DNA of 64,000 bases, from the NCBI GenBank assembly GCA_017449135.1, contig JAFSKE010000041.1, forward strand, positions 34,326-98,325, read 5' to 3'. Position 1 is the first letter of the stretch; each line of letters starts with the position of its first letter. Source of the stretch: Synergistaceae bacterium (GTDB lineage Bacteria; Synergistota; Synergistia; Synergistales; Aminobacteriaceae). The position numbers and the translations under genes are program-made. Below are positions 43,166 to 52,061 of this stretch, piece after piece. Below the pieces are notes generated by a model that worked only from the letters and a program-made list of their open reading frames with translations, was not told the origin of the DNA and did no database searches.

Positions 43166-43591
43166 ATGTCAGTAATAGGAATATTTAGCGAAATAACAAA
43201 AGGGGAGATGGCGGGATGGGGCTTAGCGGCTTTTGTTCTATTTCTCTCATTGGTGCAAATTTCTCCGTTAAAGTGGAACCCATGGGACAGCCTGTTTAGC
43301 TGGCTCGGGAAAAAGCTAAATGGAGAAACAGACATCCAGCTTAGAAAACTTCAAGACCAGATACGTGATATGTGGATAAATTCACACAGGCACAGTATCT
43401 TACGTTTTGGACGCGAATTAAGGGCTGGAGTTGATCACAGTCATGATGAATGGTCTAATATTTTGGCAGTTTGTGCGGAATATGAGGCCTATTGTCAGGA
43501 ATTTTCAGTAGCAAACGGCGTAGTGAGAGCTGATACAGATTACATCAGGAGTATGTATCAGGAATTAAGTCATGAGCACAAGATATTGTAG
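43166..43591 (+). CDS. Membrane-anchored protein of the lysis region
   Basis: 141 aa with one N-terminal hydrophobic segment (WGLAAFVLFLSLVQISPL) and a helical soluble part containing His-rich NSHRHSILRFGRELRAGVDHSHDEW. Located just before the holin. Similar proteins occur at this place in Bacillota phages; exact role unknown. ATG after GAAAGGAG. Confidence 0.65.
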   Translation: MSVIGIFSEITKGEMAGWGLAAFVLFLSLVQISPLKWNPWDSLFSWLGKKLNGETDIQLRKLQDQIRDMWINSHRHSILRFGRELRAGVDHSHDEWSNILAVCAEYEAYCQEFSVANGVVRADTDYIRSMYQELSHEHKIL

Positions 43592-43671
43592 CGGCCCCCT
43601 CCGCTGCTTTGATGAGATTTTAATGACTTTAATGACTTTTTTTTAATGACTTCAATAATAAGGAGACAGAA

Positions 43672-43917
43672 ATGGCGAAAACAAAGGGCATTGAAACGAA
43701 AAAAGGCGGCATCAACTGGGCTCGCAAGCTCACAAGCCGCAAATTTTGGCTCTCATTAGCGAGTTTTGTGTCTATGATGTCGGTGGCATTAGGCGAGAAC
43801 AAAGAGCAGGCAACACAGCTTACGGCTTTAGTCATGGCTGGCGGAGCTGTTGTTACATATGTTCTTGGTGAAGGAATGTCTGATGCGTCAGGAATAGTTA
43901 GGAACCAAAAAGACTGA
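43672..43917 (+). CDS. Phage holin
   Basis: 81 aa. Basic N-terminus, then two hydrophobic helices (KFWLSLASFVSMMSVALG and TALVMAGGAVVTYVLGEG) and a charged tail. Typical small two-helix holin placed before the endolysin. Ends in a terminator hairpin that contains its stop codon. Confidence 0.82.
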   Translation: MAKTKGIETKKGGINWARKLTSRKFWLSLASFVSMMSVALGENKEQATQLTALVMAGGAVVTYVLGEGMSDASGIVRNQKD

Positions 43918-43945
43918 GGAGTAATCCTCAGTTTATTTTTTAATT
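43913..43945 (+). terminator. Intrinsic terminator after the holin
   Basis: ACTGAGGA (43913-43920), loop GTAA, TCCTCAGT (43925-43932), then a T-rich tract. Confidence 0.8.
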
Positions 43946-43967
43946 TTTTTATGCGTGGAGGTACTAT

Positions 43968-44528
43968 ATGTCTAAGTTATACACAGTAATGAAGAACAAC
44001 GAGAAGATTAAAACGGCAAGAAGTTTGAATGCGGCAAAAGAAATTGCCGATCAAGAACAGGCTGAAGTTTTTTGCGATGGCGAGTGTGTTTATACGGCTT
44101 CTCAGGCAGAAACCCAAGCAACCCAAGCAACCCCAATTCAGGCCGAACCCAAAGCAGCAGAAAAGCCAGCTGAAAAGCCCACAGAGAATGTCGCGGAAAA
44201 ACCCGCTATTGCAGAGAAGCCGGTAGAGAAGGCCGCTACTGAAACGAAGCCGGTGGCAGAGAAAAAGGTAATGCAGGAAGAGCCGCTTCTCGGCGTTGCC
44301 CTGCAAACCAAAGAACCACAATACGATCTTTATGTTTTGACTTCTCTAATGAATGTCAGAAACAAGCCCTCTCTTGACGCTAATGTTATAAGAACCATGC
44401 CCAAAGGTTCTATTGTTCATGTCCTTCGCATTGAGAATGACTGGCTCTGCATCAAGAACGGCAGTTCCGAAGCCTTCATTTATTACAAAGGCGGAGAATT
44501 TGCAAGGAAGGTGAATAAACAACAATGA
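43968..44528 (+). CDS. SH3-domain cell-wall protein
   Basis: 186 aa. N-terminal 45 residues form a compact alpha/beta unit (LYTVMKNNEKIKTARSLNAAKEIADQEQ...), then an Ala/Lys/Glu/Pro linker with AEKP repeats, then a bacterial SH3 domain (LYVLTSLMNVRNKPSLDANVIRTMPKG...WLCIKNG...FIYYKGGEF). Overlaps the amidase by 4 bp; probably helps wall binding of the lysis enzyme. Confidence 0.82.
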   Translation: MSKLYTVMKNNEKIKTARSLNAAKEIADQEQAEVFCDGECVYTASQAETQATQATPIQAEPKAAEKPAEKPTENVAEKPAIAEKPVEKAATETKPVAEKKVMQEEPLLGVALQTKEPQYDLYVLTSLMNVRNKPSLDANVIRTMPKGSIVHVLRIENDWLCIKNGSSEAFIYYKGGEFARKVNKQQ

Positions 44529-45214
44529 GTAATAGCTCATTAGTAACTTATACACGGCTCAGTCCTAATCATTCAGGCCTGAGAAAAAAGCGCATAGACA
44601 GAATTTCACCTCATTGTATCGTGGGTCAACTTTCTGTAGAAGCTCTTGGAGATATCTTTGCTTCAAGGGCTCGAAAGGCAAGCAGCAACTATGGTATTGG
44701 CGCGGATGGTCGTATTGGTATGTACGTAGAGGAGCAGAACCGAAGCTGGTGCAGCTCAAATGCTGAGAATGACCAGAGAGCAGTTACCATTGAATGTGCT
44801 TCGGATGCAAATCCGCCGTATGAGTTCAAGCAAGTTGTATACGATAGGCTTGTTGAGCTCTGTGTCGATATTTGCAAAAGGAATGATAAAGCGAAGCTTC
44901 TGTGGCTCGGTGATAAGGTTAAGAGCTTGAATTATATTCCTGCAAGAGATGAGATGGTCTTGACTGTGCATCGCTTTTTTGCAAACAAGGATTGCCCAGG
45001 GGATTGGATGTTCAGCAGAATGGGAGAATTGGCGAAAGCTGTTAGTGAGCAGCTCAGGGAAGTTCCCATTTTCTACCGCGTCAGAAAGAGCTGGGACAAG
45101 CCAAAGACACAAATAGCCGCATTTACGAAGTTAGCTAATGCGAAGAATTGTGTAGATTGTAATCCGGGATATGCTGTATTTACAGATACGGGTGAAAAAG
45201 TGTATCCACAGTGA
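44525..45214 (+). CDS. N-acetylmuramoyl-L-alanine amidase (endolysin)
   Basis: 229 aa Amidase_2/PGRP fold: His30 in PHCIVGQ, SSNYGIGADGRIGMYVEEQNRSWCS, and HRFFANKDCPGDW with the second His and Cys of the zinc site. The C-terminal 55 residues (FYRVRKSWDKPKTQIAAFTKLANAKNC...GYAVFTDTGEKVY) look like a wall-binding SPOR-like repeat. ATGA overlap with the SH3 gene. Confidence 0.92.
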   Translation: MSNSSLVTYTRLSPNHSGLRKKRIDRISPHCIVGQLSVEALGDIFASRARKASSNYGIGADGRIGMYVEEQNRSWCSSNAENDQRAVTIECASDANPPYEFKQVVYDRLVELCVDICKRNDKAKLLWLGDKVKSLNYIPARDEMVLTVHRFFANKDCPGDWMFSRMGELAKAVSEQLREVPIFYRVRKSWDKPKTQIAAFTKLANAKNCVDCNPGYAVFTDTGEKVYPQ

Positions 45215-45267
45215 GTCGCTTCCCACAGTCTTTTGTGAGTATGTGATTAAAAGAGCGATTAGCTTTT

Positions 45268-45294
45268 AGGCCTCCTTCGGGAGGCCTTTTTTTT
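45268..45294 (+). terminator. UUCG terminator after the lysis genes (copy 1)
   Basis: AGGCCTCC-TTCG-GGAGGCCT followed by T8. The same hairpin recurs at 47427 and 47499. Confidence 0.95.
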
Positions 45295-45305
45295 CGTTCC
45301 AAGAG

Positions 45306-45334
45306 TTGACTTTTCTGGAGGTAAGAGTGATTAT
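45306..45334 (+). promoter_or_regulatory. Phage promoter module, copy 3 (ligA)
   Basis: TTGACT, 17-bp spacer ending AAGAGT, GATTAT. Located 96 bp before ligA and after a terminator, so ligA has its own promoter. Confidence 0.8.
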
Positions 45335-45350
45335 AGCTTGCAAAACAGAA

Positions 45351-45400
45351 CTAGCAGGAACTAGCAGGAACTTGCAAAAACCTGCAAAAGTAGAGCTAGC
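45351..45400 (+). repeat. Decamer repeats in the ligA leader
   Basis: CTAGCAGGAA twice, then CTTGCAAAAA, CCTGCAAAAG and a related CTAGCAAGAG, with 10-bp phase for the first four. They lie between promoter copy 3 and ligA and could bind a regulator; they may also be a recent slippage product. Confidence 0.6.
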
Positions 45401-45429
45401 AAGAGTAGAGAATTGAAAGGAGAAAAACT

Positions 45430-47397
45430 ATGACACCAAAAGAACAAATGAATGATTTGTATGCTCTCATTGAGCATCATGCAAACCTTTACTATAACGA
45501 GGACAATCCCGAAATCAGCGATGCTGAGTATGATGACTTAGTGAAGCAGTTAAAAGAGCTTGAAAAAGAACATCCTGAATTTGTGAAGCCTGATTTTTTA
45601 ACACACCGCGTCGGCGGTCAGGCTCTTTTCTCAAAGGTTAAACACGCCGTACCCATGCTGTCATTAGATAATGTTTTTGATGAAGACGAGTTAAGCGGCT
45701 TCTTTTCGAGATTATTGTCTACAAGCAGCGGTTACACCTGTGAATTAAAGATTGACGGCCTTGCAGTCTCTCTAATTTATGAAGACGGCATCTTCATCAG
45801 AGGAGCTACACGCGGCAACGGACACATCGGAGAAGATGTTACGGCTAATCTGCTTCAAATTGAGTCGCTGCCTAAAAGGCTCAAGAATGCACCGAAAGGC
45901 ACAGTTGAGGTTAGAGGCGAAGTGCTAATGAAGAAAGACAGATTTGAGAGGATTAATGCGCTCAAGGAAGAACGCGGTGAATCAATATTTGCAAATCCGA
46001 GAAATGCGGCGGCTGGGACTCTCCGTCAGAAGGAACAAGATGTCGTCAAAGAACGCGGTTTAGATATTTTTCTGTATTATTTGGTAGATGCTCCTAAATA
46101 CGGAGTTAAAAGTCAATTTGAAGCTCTTCAATGGTTAGAGGCGCACGGCCTCCCGACACAGAAAGCTGTGAGCTTTTGTCCTTCCCTATCAGAGGTTAAT
46201 GAGTTCATCAGGGACTGGCATGAGAGGAGAAACACGCTAGACTATGTGACTGACGGCGTTGTCATTAAGCTGGATAATTTAACACAGTGGGACAGTATCG
46301 GTTCTACATCTCATGCTCCGCGCTGGGCGGTGGCTTATAAATATCCGCCGGAAGAGAAAGAGACGCGATTGTTAGACATTCAAATCTCAATAGGAAGAAC
46401 CGGCATTTTGACTCCCGTTGCGGTCTTTGAACCGGTTCAATTAGCAGGGACGCAGGTTGAGCGGGCGAGTTTGCATAATGCAGATGAAATAATAAGGAAG
46501 GACATCAGGATAGGAGATATGATTCGGGTTCGCAAAGCTGCCGAAATTATTCCAGAGGTTGTGAGCTCTAATAAGCTACGCAGAACAGGCACAGAGCAAG
46601 TCTTCACCATGCCTGAGAGATGTCCGGTATGCGGAGCTGAAGTTATTCGAGTCGAAGCTGCTCACAGGTGTGTTAATAGGGCATCATGTCCGGCTCAGTT
46701 GAAAGAGAGCTTGAAGTATTTTGCCTCAAGAGACGGTATGGACATAAAAGGCTTAGGCGATAGCTTGGCGGAGAAGTTGATTAAAACAAATAAAATCAAG
46801 ACAATAACTGACATATACAGATTAAAAGCCTCTGATTTACTTCAACTTGAAAAAGTCAAAGAAAAAACGGCTAATAACATCATGGCCGGAATAGAGGCTT
46901 CAAAGAAGAGGCCGGTAGTTAATGTGATTACGGCTCTGGGCATTCCTGATGTCGGAAAGAGTATGGCACAACTTTTTGTTAATCACTTCGGAAGCTTAGA
47001 TGCTATGATGACGGCAACTGAAGCTGAGGTTGCTTCTATTGAAGGAGTCGGAGATGTTATAGCGCATTCGGTATGTGAGTTTTTCAGAGAGAATAGAGGC
47101 TTGATAACACAATTAAAGGAGCTTGGCCTGAATACAGAGCAAACCTCTCATGAGGTAATAAAAGTCAGTGATGTGCTAAGCGGCAAAACCTTCGTATTCA
47201 CAGGGACGCTCATGACTATGACCAGAGATGAGGCTTCTCATAAAGCACAGCGATTAGGAGCTAAAGTGAGCGGAAGCATAAGTGCAAAGACAGATTATCT
47301 TGTGGCGGGAGATAAGGCAGGCTCGAAATTGCAGAAGGCTGAAAAGCTGGGAATCAAGATTTTAACCGAACAGGAGTTTTTGGATTTAGTGGTATAA
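45430..47397 (+). CDS. ligA: NAD-dependent DNA ligase
   Basis: Full-length 655-aa enzyme. Adenylation Lys107 in KIDG, REVLM-type motif VRGEVLMKK, OB fold, Cys4 zinc finger (CPVCG...CVNRASCPAQ), helix-hairpin-helix repeats and a C-terminal BRCT domain (SGKTFVFTGTLMTMTRDEA...). All domains are intact. A complete bacterial-type LigA in this place, after the phage lysis genes and under the phage promoter module, is unusual; it may be a phage-borne copy. Confidence 0.95.
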   Translation: MTPKEQMNDLYALIEHHANLYYNEDNPEISDAEYDDLVKQLKELEKEHPEFVKPDFLTHRVGGQALFSKVKHAVPMLSLDNVFDEDELSGFFSRLLSTSSGYTCELKIDGLAVSLIYEDGIFIRGATRGNGHIGEDVTANLLQIESLPKRLKNAPKGTVEVRGEVLMKKDRFERINALKEERGESIFANPRNAAAGTLRQKEQDVVKERGLDIFLYYLVDAPKYGVKSQFEALQWLEAHGLPTQKAVSFCPSLSEVNEFIRDWHERRNTLDYVTDGVVIKLDNLTQWDSIGSTSHAPRWAVAYKYPPEEKETRLLDIQISIGRTGILTPVAVFEPVQLAGTQVERASLHNADEIIRKDIRIGDMIRVRKAAEIIPEVVSSNKLRRTGTEQVFTMPERCPVCGAEVIRVEAAHRCVNRASCPAQLKESLKYFASRDGMDIKGLGDSLAEKLIKTNKIKTITDIYRLKASDLLQLEKVKEKTANNIMAGIEASKKRPVVNVITALGIPDVGKSMAQLFVNHFGSLDAMMTATEAEVASIEGVGDVIAHSVCEFFRENRGLITQLKELGLNTEQTSHEVIKVSDVLSGKTFVFTGTLMTMTRDEASHKAQRLGAKVSGSISAKTDYLVAGDKAGSKLQKAEKLGIKILTEQEFLDLVV

Positions 47398-47426
47398 TTA
47401 TAGCGACAACTTTTTATCACATACTT

Positions 47427-47450
47427 GGCCTCCTTCGGGAGGCCTTTTTT
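47427..47450 (+). terminator. UUCG terminator after ligA (copy 2)
   Basis: GGCCTCC-TTCG-GGAGGCC followed by T6. Confidence 0.9.
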
Positions 47451-47498
47451 ATGATATAATTACGTTGATAATCGAAAACATTTACATAAATCCTTTAT

Positions 47499-47524
47499 AG
47501 GCCTCCTTCGGGAGGTCTTATTTT
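47499..47524 (+). terminator. UUCG terminator (copy 3, partly degenerate)
   Basis: AGGCCTCC-TTCG-GGAGGTCT followed by TATTTT. It lies 50 bp after copy 2 with no gene between, a local duplicate. The rest of 47525-47700 has no gene; it holds an 8-bp inverted pair CCGCCCCG/CGGGGCGG about 55 bp apart. Confidence 0.75.
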
Positions 47525-47711
47525 CTAATCAAGGAACAAGAAACAACAAGACACAGCGCGTAAAAACAAAAAAGTCCTGAAAACCGCCCCGCCTCAAAAG
47601 CATAAAACTCCTAAAAAGTCAACTAAAAAAAACTTCAAAGCCGACGGGGCGGAATAGAAAAACTCACCTGAAAAAAAAGAAAAAAACTTGAAAAACCTTA
47701 TCAAAACTGAC

Positions 47712-47740
47712 TTGACTATTCTCGGCTTCAGAGTGATTAA
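47712..47740 (+). promoter_or_regulatory. Phage promoter module, copy 4
   Basis: TTGACT, 17-bp spacer ending TTCAGAGT, GATTAA; about 80 bp before the 47820 gene. Confidence 0.75.
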
Positions 47741-47819
47741 TATGCTCAACAAAAAACCAGCCCACAAAAAGAAAAAAAAGGCAAAACAAAAGCCGGCATG
47801 GCTGAGAAAGGAAAAGACA

Positions 47820-48818
47820 ATGAAGTACGAGAAAGCAGTTGAAAATCGAAAAGAAATCGTTAAAAGGCTTGAAGCCTTGACAGGAGAAAAAGCAGTTTAC
47901 ACGCGGATGCCGAGATGTGCATATGAGATTGGAGGGGTTATAATTGAGAGGGACGGCACGCTTGTTACGTCAGAAGTAGCGAACAAAGAGGCTATCAAAG
48001 TTCTTGTGGCAGAAGGCCTGATAGTTTCTTCGGACGCAGGTACTGAAGAGACAGGGTTGCCAGCGGCCGAAATTCACACAGCAACCCAAGCTGAAGAGCC
48101 AGCACAAACAACCCATAATGAAAAAGCTGAAGAAATAACTGAACTTCCAGCTCTCGACATGGCCGAGATTGATGATATACTCGAAAGAGGGAAATACGCC
48201 TTAGCCGCTCCGATTGACATCGACATCAGTATGCCGCTGAAGAGACACAGCGCACAAAGCCTCATCAACCTTCTGAACATGATTTACACATGGGGCCCGC
48301 TAATGTCAAAAGCGACAGGCGGCAGTTTTAGAGCCGAAAAGCGGTTCATTGAAGATTTGAATTTACGGAACTTCTCAGATTTGAATGCGGTCTTGGCCTT
48401 CATAAACAACAACCCTGCTCTTGAAGGATTGGCTTTTACCAAAAAAGGCCGCATTATATTTACCGGTTTTCATGGAGTCGTCAGCCTCCGGAACAGCGGA
48501 GTATTTGCAAGGCTGGCCTACCTCATCAATAAAGCTGCTCTAACTTCCAGATACATACAGCCGCGAGAACTGAATGAGCCGAATGAAAAATACGCCATGC
48601 GCTGCTGGCTGGTCAGGTTAGGAATGACTGGAGAGGATTTGAAATTTGACAGAGTAATTCTGCTAAGCCATCTTTCTGGCAACTCCGCCTTCAGAACTGA
48701 TCGCGATAAGGAAGTGTGGCTATCAAGACGGAACAGGAAGAAAGACATTATCGGAAACAGGATAGCTTCTCTTCTCGCCTCAGATGTGGGAACTTTAAGG
48801 CAGGCAGCAAGGGCGTAA
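47820..48818 (+). CDS. 'Virulence-related' phage protein, paralog A
   Basis: 332 aa. N-terminal module of about 70 residues (EKAVENRKEIVKRLEALTGEKAVYTRMPRCAYEIG) and a C-terminal module (MPLKRHSAQSLINLLNMIYTWG...RELNEPNEKYAMRCWLVRLGMTGEDLKFDR...LSGNSAFRT). These two modules define the proteins annotated as virulence-related in Clostridia phages, always near serine recombinases; function unknown. ATG 47820 is chosen because GAAAGGAAAAG lies before it; longer upstream frames cover the promoter. Confidence 0.78.
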   Translation: MKYEKAVENRKEIVKRLEALTGEKAVYTRMPRCAYEIGGVIIERDGTLVTSEVANKEAIKVLVAEGLIVSSDAGTEETGLPAAEIHTATQAEEPAQTTHNEKAEEITELPALDMAEIDDILERGKYALAAPIDIDISMPLKRHSAQSLINLLNMIYTWGPLMSKATGGSFRAEKRFIEDLNLRNFSDLNAVLAFINNNPALEGLAFTKKGRIIFTGFHGVVSLRNSGVFARLAYLINKAALTSRYIQPRELNEPNEKYAMRCWLVRLGMTGEDLKFDRVILLSHLSGNSAFRTDRDKEVWLSRRNRKKDIIGNRIASLLASDVGTLRQAARA

Positions 48819-48848
48819 AAAGAAAAAAAAGAAAAACGCTTAAAAGAC

Positions 48849-48877
48849 TTGACTTATGACCGCTTCAGAGTGATTAA
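48849..48877 (+). promoter_or_regulatory. Phage promoter module, copy 5
   Basis: TTGACT, 17-bp spacer ending TTCAGAGT, GATTAA; about 55 bp before the 48930 gene. Its downstream half is almost identical to copy 4. Confidence 0.75.
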
Positions 48878-48929
48878 TAGGACAACAAAAAAAACAAGAC
48901 CGGCAAGGTGCTGGAGAAAGGAACTAAAA

Positions 48930-50879
48930 ATGAAGATTTATGAAAAAGCAGTTGAGGACAGAAAAGTTCTTGTTGAGAGGTTAGCGGAACTTACGGGACA
49001 AGAAGCAGTTTACACGCGGATGCCGAGATGCGCATATGAGATTGGGCTTTTTACGGTTGAGAAGGACGGAAGGCTTGTGGCAAATGACGGTGCGGAGCTG
49101 GGGATAATTACAATTCTGCAGCATGAGGGACTGATAGGAAACGTTATCTCCACAGAAGAGCAACAGGAACAGCAACAGAATGAGCAGCAGGGGGAAGAGC
49201 CACAATACCAGCGGGAAGAGCAACAGGAAGAACATCAGCAGGCGCGGGTGGAGCCACAGACGGAAGAGTCAGTAGAGCGGCCTATAACTATTATCCCAGC
49301 GGGCACAAAGTTCAGATATAATTCTGAGACACAGCGGATTGAAGTGGCGGACTGGGATGCGCCGGAGGATGAAGAGGAAGAGAATTTACCAGAGCTGCCG
49401 AATCTGAGTGATGAGCCAGCAGACGAGCCAGCAGATGAAGAATTAGCAGAGGTAGAAGTCAATGTGACGGCTTCAGAAGTTTCTAACCAGCAAGGGATTG
49501 AGCTTCAACTCCATGCAGGTGGAGAAAATGAAATGAGCCTTACCGAGCAAAGTATTGAAGAAGCAACGCCTGCAAACTTAGATACTTCTGAGCCGGCCGA
49601 GATAAGGCCATATGAAACTGAAATTATTAACACAGGGGCTTTAGAGGCGGCTTTAGAGCCAGAGACAGCTAATGAGGCTGAAAGCGAAATAACGGCGGAA
49701 GAAAATGAACCCCAAGAAGGCCAAGAAGGAATTAACGGAATTGGCTTAAACCTCGAAGTCGCGCCAGAACCTTCTAACGAGCAAGGCATGGAAGGCCAAG
49801 ACGATGCAAGAGAGGAAGAAGCTCCTTCCGAGCAAAGAATTGAAGAACCAACGCCTGCAAGCTTAGATACTTCTGAGCCGCCCGCGCCAGAAGAAATAAA
49901 CACAGGGGACTATGAGCTGAATAACGAATCAGTAGGGAATGTGATTGAACTCGGCCATGCTGACTGGGAAGGAACTGAAGATGAGGAAGAAGATTTAACC
50001 TTCCATCATGTGCCGCAACTGGTGCAAATACCTGATCCGATACCTGAGGCAGAAGAGCCAGACTTAGAATCAGACTTAGAACAGGAAGAAGTTGAAGCCC
50101 CAGAAGTCGGCTTTCCTTCAGACCTCAGCATTTCCTTCCCGATGAAATATCATACCGTCCAGTCACTTCTCAACCTCATCTACATGATTTACACACGGGG
50201 TGACCAGCTCTCAAGAGCGACAAGAGGCAATTTCTACGTTGAAAAATACCTGATAGACATCCTGACCGAAGATGAAGAATTTGAAAGTAAAGAGGAACTC
50301 ATCGACTTCATACAGGGGCAGATAGAAGATGGAAGAAGATGCGACGGCATATCCTTCGATGAGGAGAATGTTACCTTTGACGGATTTGAGGGAGTTCCAA
50401 ATTCTGAGCTCTGCAGCATCTACCGCCGGCTTGCAGCGCAAATGAATAAATTTGCAATAGGGACAAAGAGAGTGAGGCCGAAGGAGATCACAGAACCTAA
50501 TGAAAAATACAGCTTCAGATTGTGGCTGGTCAGGTTAGGAATGAGCGGCTCGGAGTTTAAGGCTGACCGGAAGGAACTGCTTAGAAGGTTGCCAGGGCAC
50601 TCAGCTTTTAGGACTGAGGCGGATAGACAGAAATGGATTACGCGCTATAAGAAAAAGCAATTACGCGGCTCGGTAATCAGCAAAGCAGTTGATGCAGTCC
50701 AGAGCACAATTCACAGGGTTGTGGGAAGTTATCAGCAAGAAGCCGACCAGTCCGACCAGTCTCAATTACCGCAGCAGCCCGAACTGACACCATCATCAGA
50801 GGTAGAAGAGCAACCAGAAGAGCAAATGGAAGAACAAATGGACGAGCTTAACGAGCACTATGAGGACAAGGTAATTTAA
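48930..50879 (+). CDS. 'Virulence-related' phage protein, paralog B, with long acidic insert
   Basis: 649 aa. Same N-terminal module as paralog A, with a nearly identical 40-bp DNA stretch encoding AVYTRMPRCAYEIG, and the same C-terminal module (about residues 400-580). Between them lies a 330-residue Glu/Gln/Pro-rich, probably disordered insert with an internal duplication (IEEATPANLDTSEP and IEEPTPASLDTSEP, each after a SNQQG/SNEQG stretch). The C-terminus is also Gln/Glu-rich. ATG 48930 follows GAAAGGAAC. Very acidic overall. Confidence 0.75.
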   Translation: MKIYEKAVEDRKVLVERLAELTGQEAVYTRMPRCAYEIGLFTVEKDGRLVANDGAELGIITILQHEGLIGNVISTEEQQEQQQNEQQGEEPQYQREEQQEEHQQARVEPQTEESVERPITIIPAGTKFRYNSETQRIEVADWDAPEDEEEENLPELPNLSDEPADEPADEELAEVEVNVTASEVSNQQGIELQLHAGGENEMSLTEQSIEEATPANLDTSEPAEIRPYETEIINTGALEAALEPETANEAESEITAEENEPQEGQEGINGIGLNLEVAPEPSNEQGMEGQDDAREEEAPSEQRIEEPTPASLDTSEPPAPEEINTGDYELNNESVGNVIELGHADWEGTEDEEEDLTFHHVPQLVQIPDPIPEAEEPDLESDLEQEEVEAPEVGFPSDLSISFPMKYHTVQSLLNLIYMIYTRGDQLSRATRGNFYVEKYLIDILTEDEEFESKEELIDFIQGQIEDGRRCDGISFDEENVTFDGFEGVPNSELCSIYRRLAAQMNKFAIGTKRVRPKEITEPNEKYSFRLWLVRLGMSGSEFKADRKELLRRLPGHSAFRTEADRQKWITRYKKKQLRGSVISKAVDAVQSTIHRVVGSYQQEADQSDQSQLPQQPELTPSSEVEEQPEEQMEEQMDELNEHYEDKVI

Positions 50880-50924
50880 GAACCGGAAACTAAAAATCGC
50901 GGTAAAAAAAAGGAGGAATAAAAA

Positions 50925-52061
50925 ATGAAAGAAACAGGAATGGACGGAATGGGCAGAATGGGCAGAATGGACGGCGGAGTCATTGACGCTCGCATCCCAA
51001 CAGCCGCATACTGCCGTGTCAGCACAACGAAAGACACTCAAGACGGCTCATATGAAACACAATGTAATTATTACAGGCAGCTAATAGAGACTGACTCGAC
51101 CATGCGGCTAGTTGGCATCTACGGGGATGATGGCCAAAGCGGCCGTTCAATGAAAACAAGGCCTGAGTTACAGAGACTCATCAGGGATTGTGAGCTGGGG
51201 AAAGTGAAGTTGATACTGACGAAGAGTATCTCGCGCTTCGCACGCAACATGCTCGAATGTGTGGAAACCATAAGAAAATTAAATGCTCTGGGAGTCACGG
51301 TCAGATTTGAAAAAGAAAACTTTGACAGCAATAGTACCGGCGGAGAGCTCATGCTGGGGATCTTAGCCACAATCGCTCAAGAAGAAAGCAACTCAATCTC
51401 AAAGAACATGAGCTGGAGCAGGAGGGAACATCTTGAACGCGGCGAGCCATGGGAGAAAGCAAGATACGGCTACATCTCTGTGGGAAAACATCACAGATGG
51501 CAAATTGTGCCGGAAGAGGCTGAGATTGTGAGAAAAGGTTTTCTAATGGCGGGAATGTGCTATAAAATAAAAGACATCTTAGCGGAGATGAACAGGATGG
51601 AGAAAAAACGCGGTAGCTCAAGAATCTGGCAGAGCGGGATGCTAAAAAACATGCTGACCAGTCTGGTCTATATAGGGGATTACTTATCCAATAAGCAATG
51701 TAAAATCCTAGACGCTAATGGAAACATGCGGCATGTCATCAATCGCGGCCATGTTGACCAAGTTCTAATTGAAGGTCATCACGCGCCGATTGTGAGCAAA
51801 GAGCTATTTGGGGTAGTTCAAGAACTGGTAGAGCACGGGCTGCTTTCATCAGGGAGGAGCAGATATAACCTAGAAGAAAAAAAGATAATCTGCAGGGCGA
51901 TGGGAATAACGGCTCCGATGTTGACTCCGGTCGCATCTACCTCTCTCCAGTCCCCTACAATACAAGAACCCGAAATACCCACAGTACCCACAGTTGACAT
52001 TGAACCGATTGATGAAGAAGAGCCGGCAGAGCCGGCTGAGCGGGAGGCGAAGGCAGTATGA
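50925..52061 (+). CDS. Large serine recombinase 1, without zinc-ribbon tail
   Basis: 378 aa. Resolvase domain with catalytic Ser33 (YCRVST) and KSISRFARN with the active-site arginines; recombinase domain to about residue 310. It ends shortly after; the zinc ribbon and coiled coil of large serine recombinases are missing and the tail is a Pro/Glu-rich linker. Overlaps recombinase 2 by 4 bp (ATGA). AAAGGAGG before ATG. Confidence 0.9.
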   Translation: MKETGMDGMGRMGRMDGGVIDARIPTAAYCRVSTTKDTQDGSYETQCNYYRQLIETDSTMRLVGIYGDDGQSGRSMKTRPELQRLIRDCELGKVKLILTKSISRFARNMLECVETIRKLNALGVTVRFEKENFDSNSTGGELMLGILATIAQEESNSISKNMSWSRREHLERGEPWEKARYGYISVGKHHRWQIVPEEAEIVRKGFLMAGMCYKIKDILAEMNRMEKKRGSSRIWQSGMLKNMLTSLVYIGDYLSNKQCKILDANGNMRHVINRGHVDQVLIEGHHAPIVSKELFGVVQELVEHGLLSSGRSRYNLEEKKIICRAMGITAPMLTPVASTSLQSPTIQEPEIPTVPTVDIEPIDEEEPAEPAEREAKAV

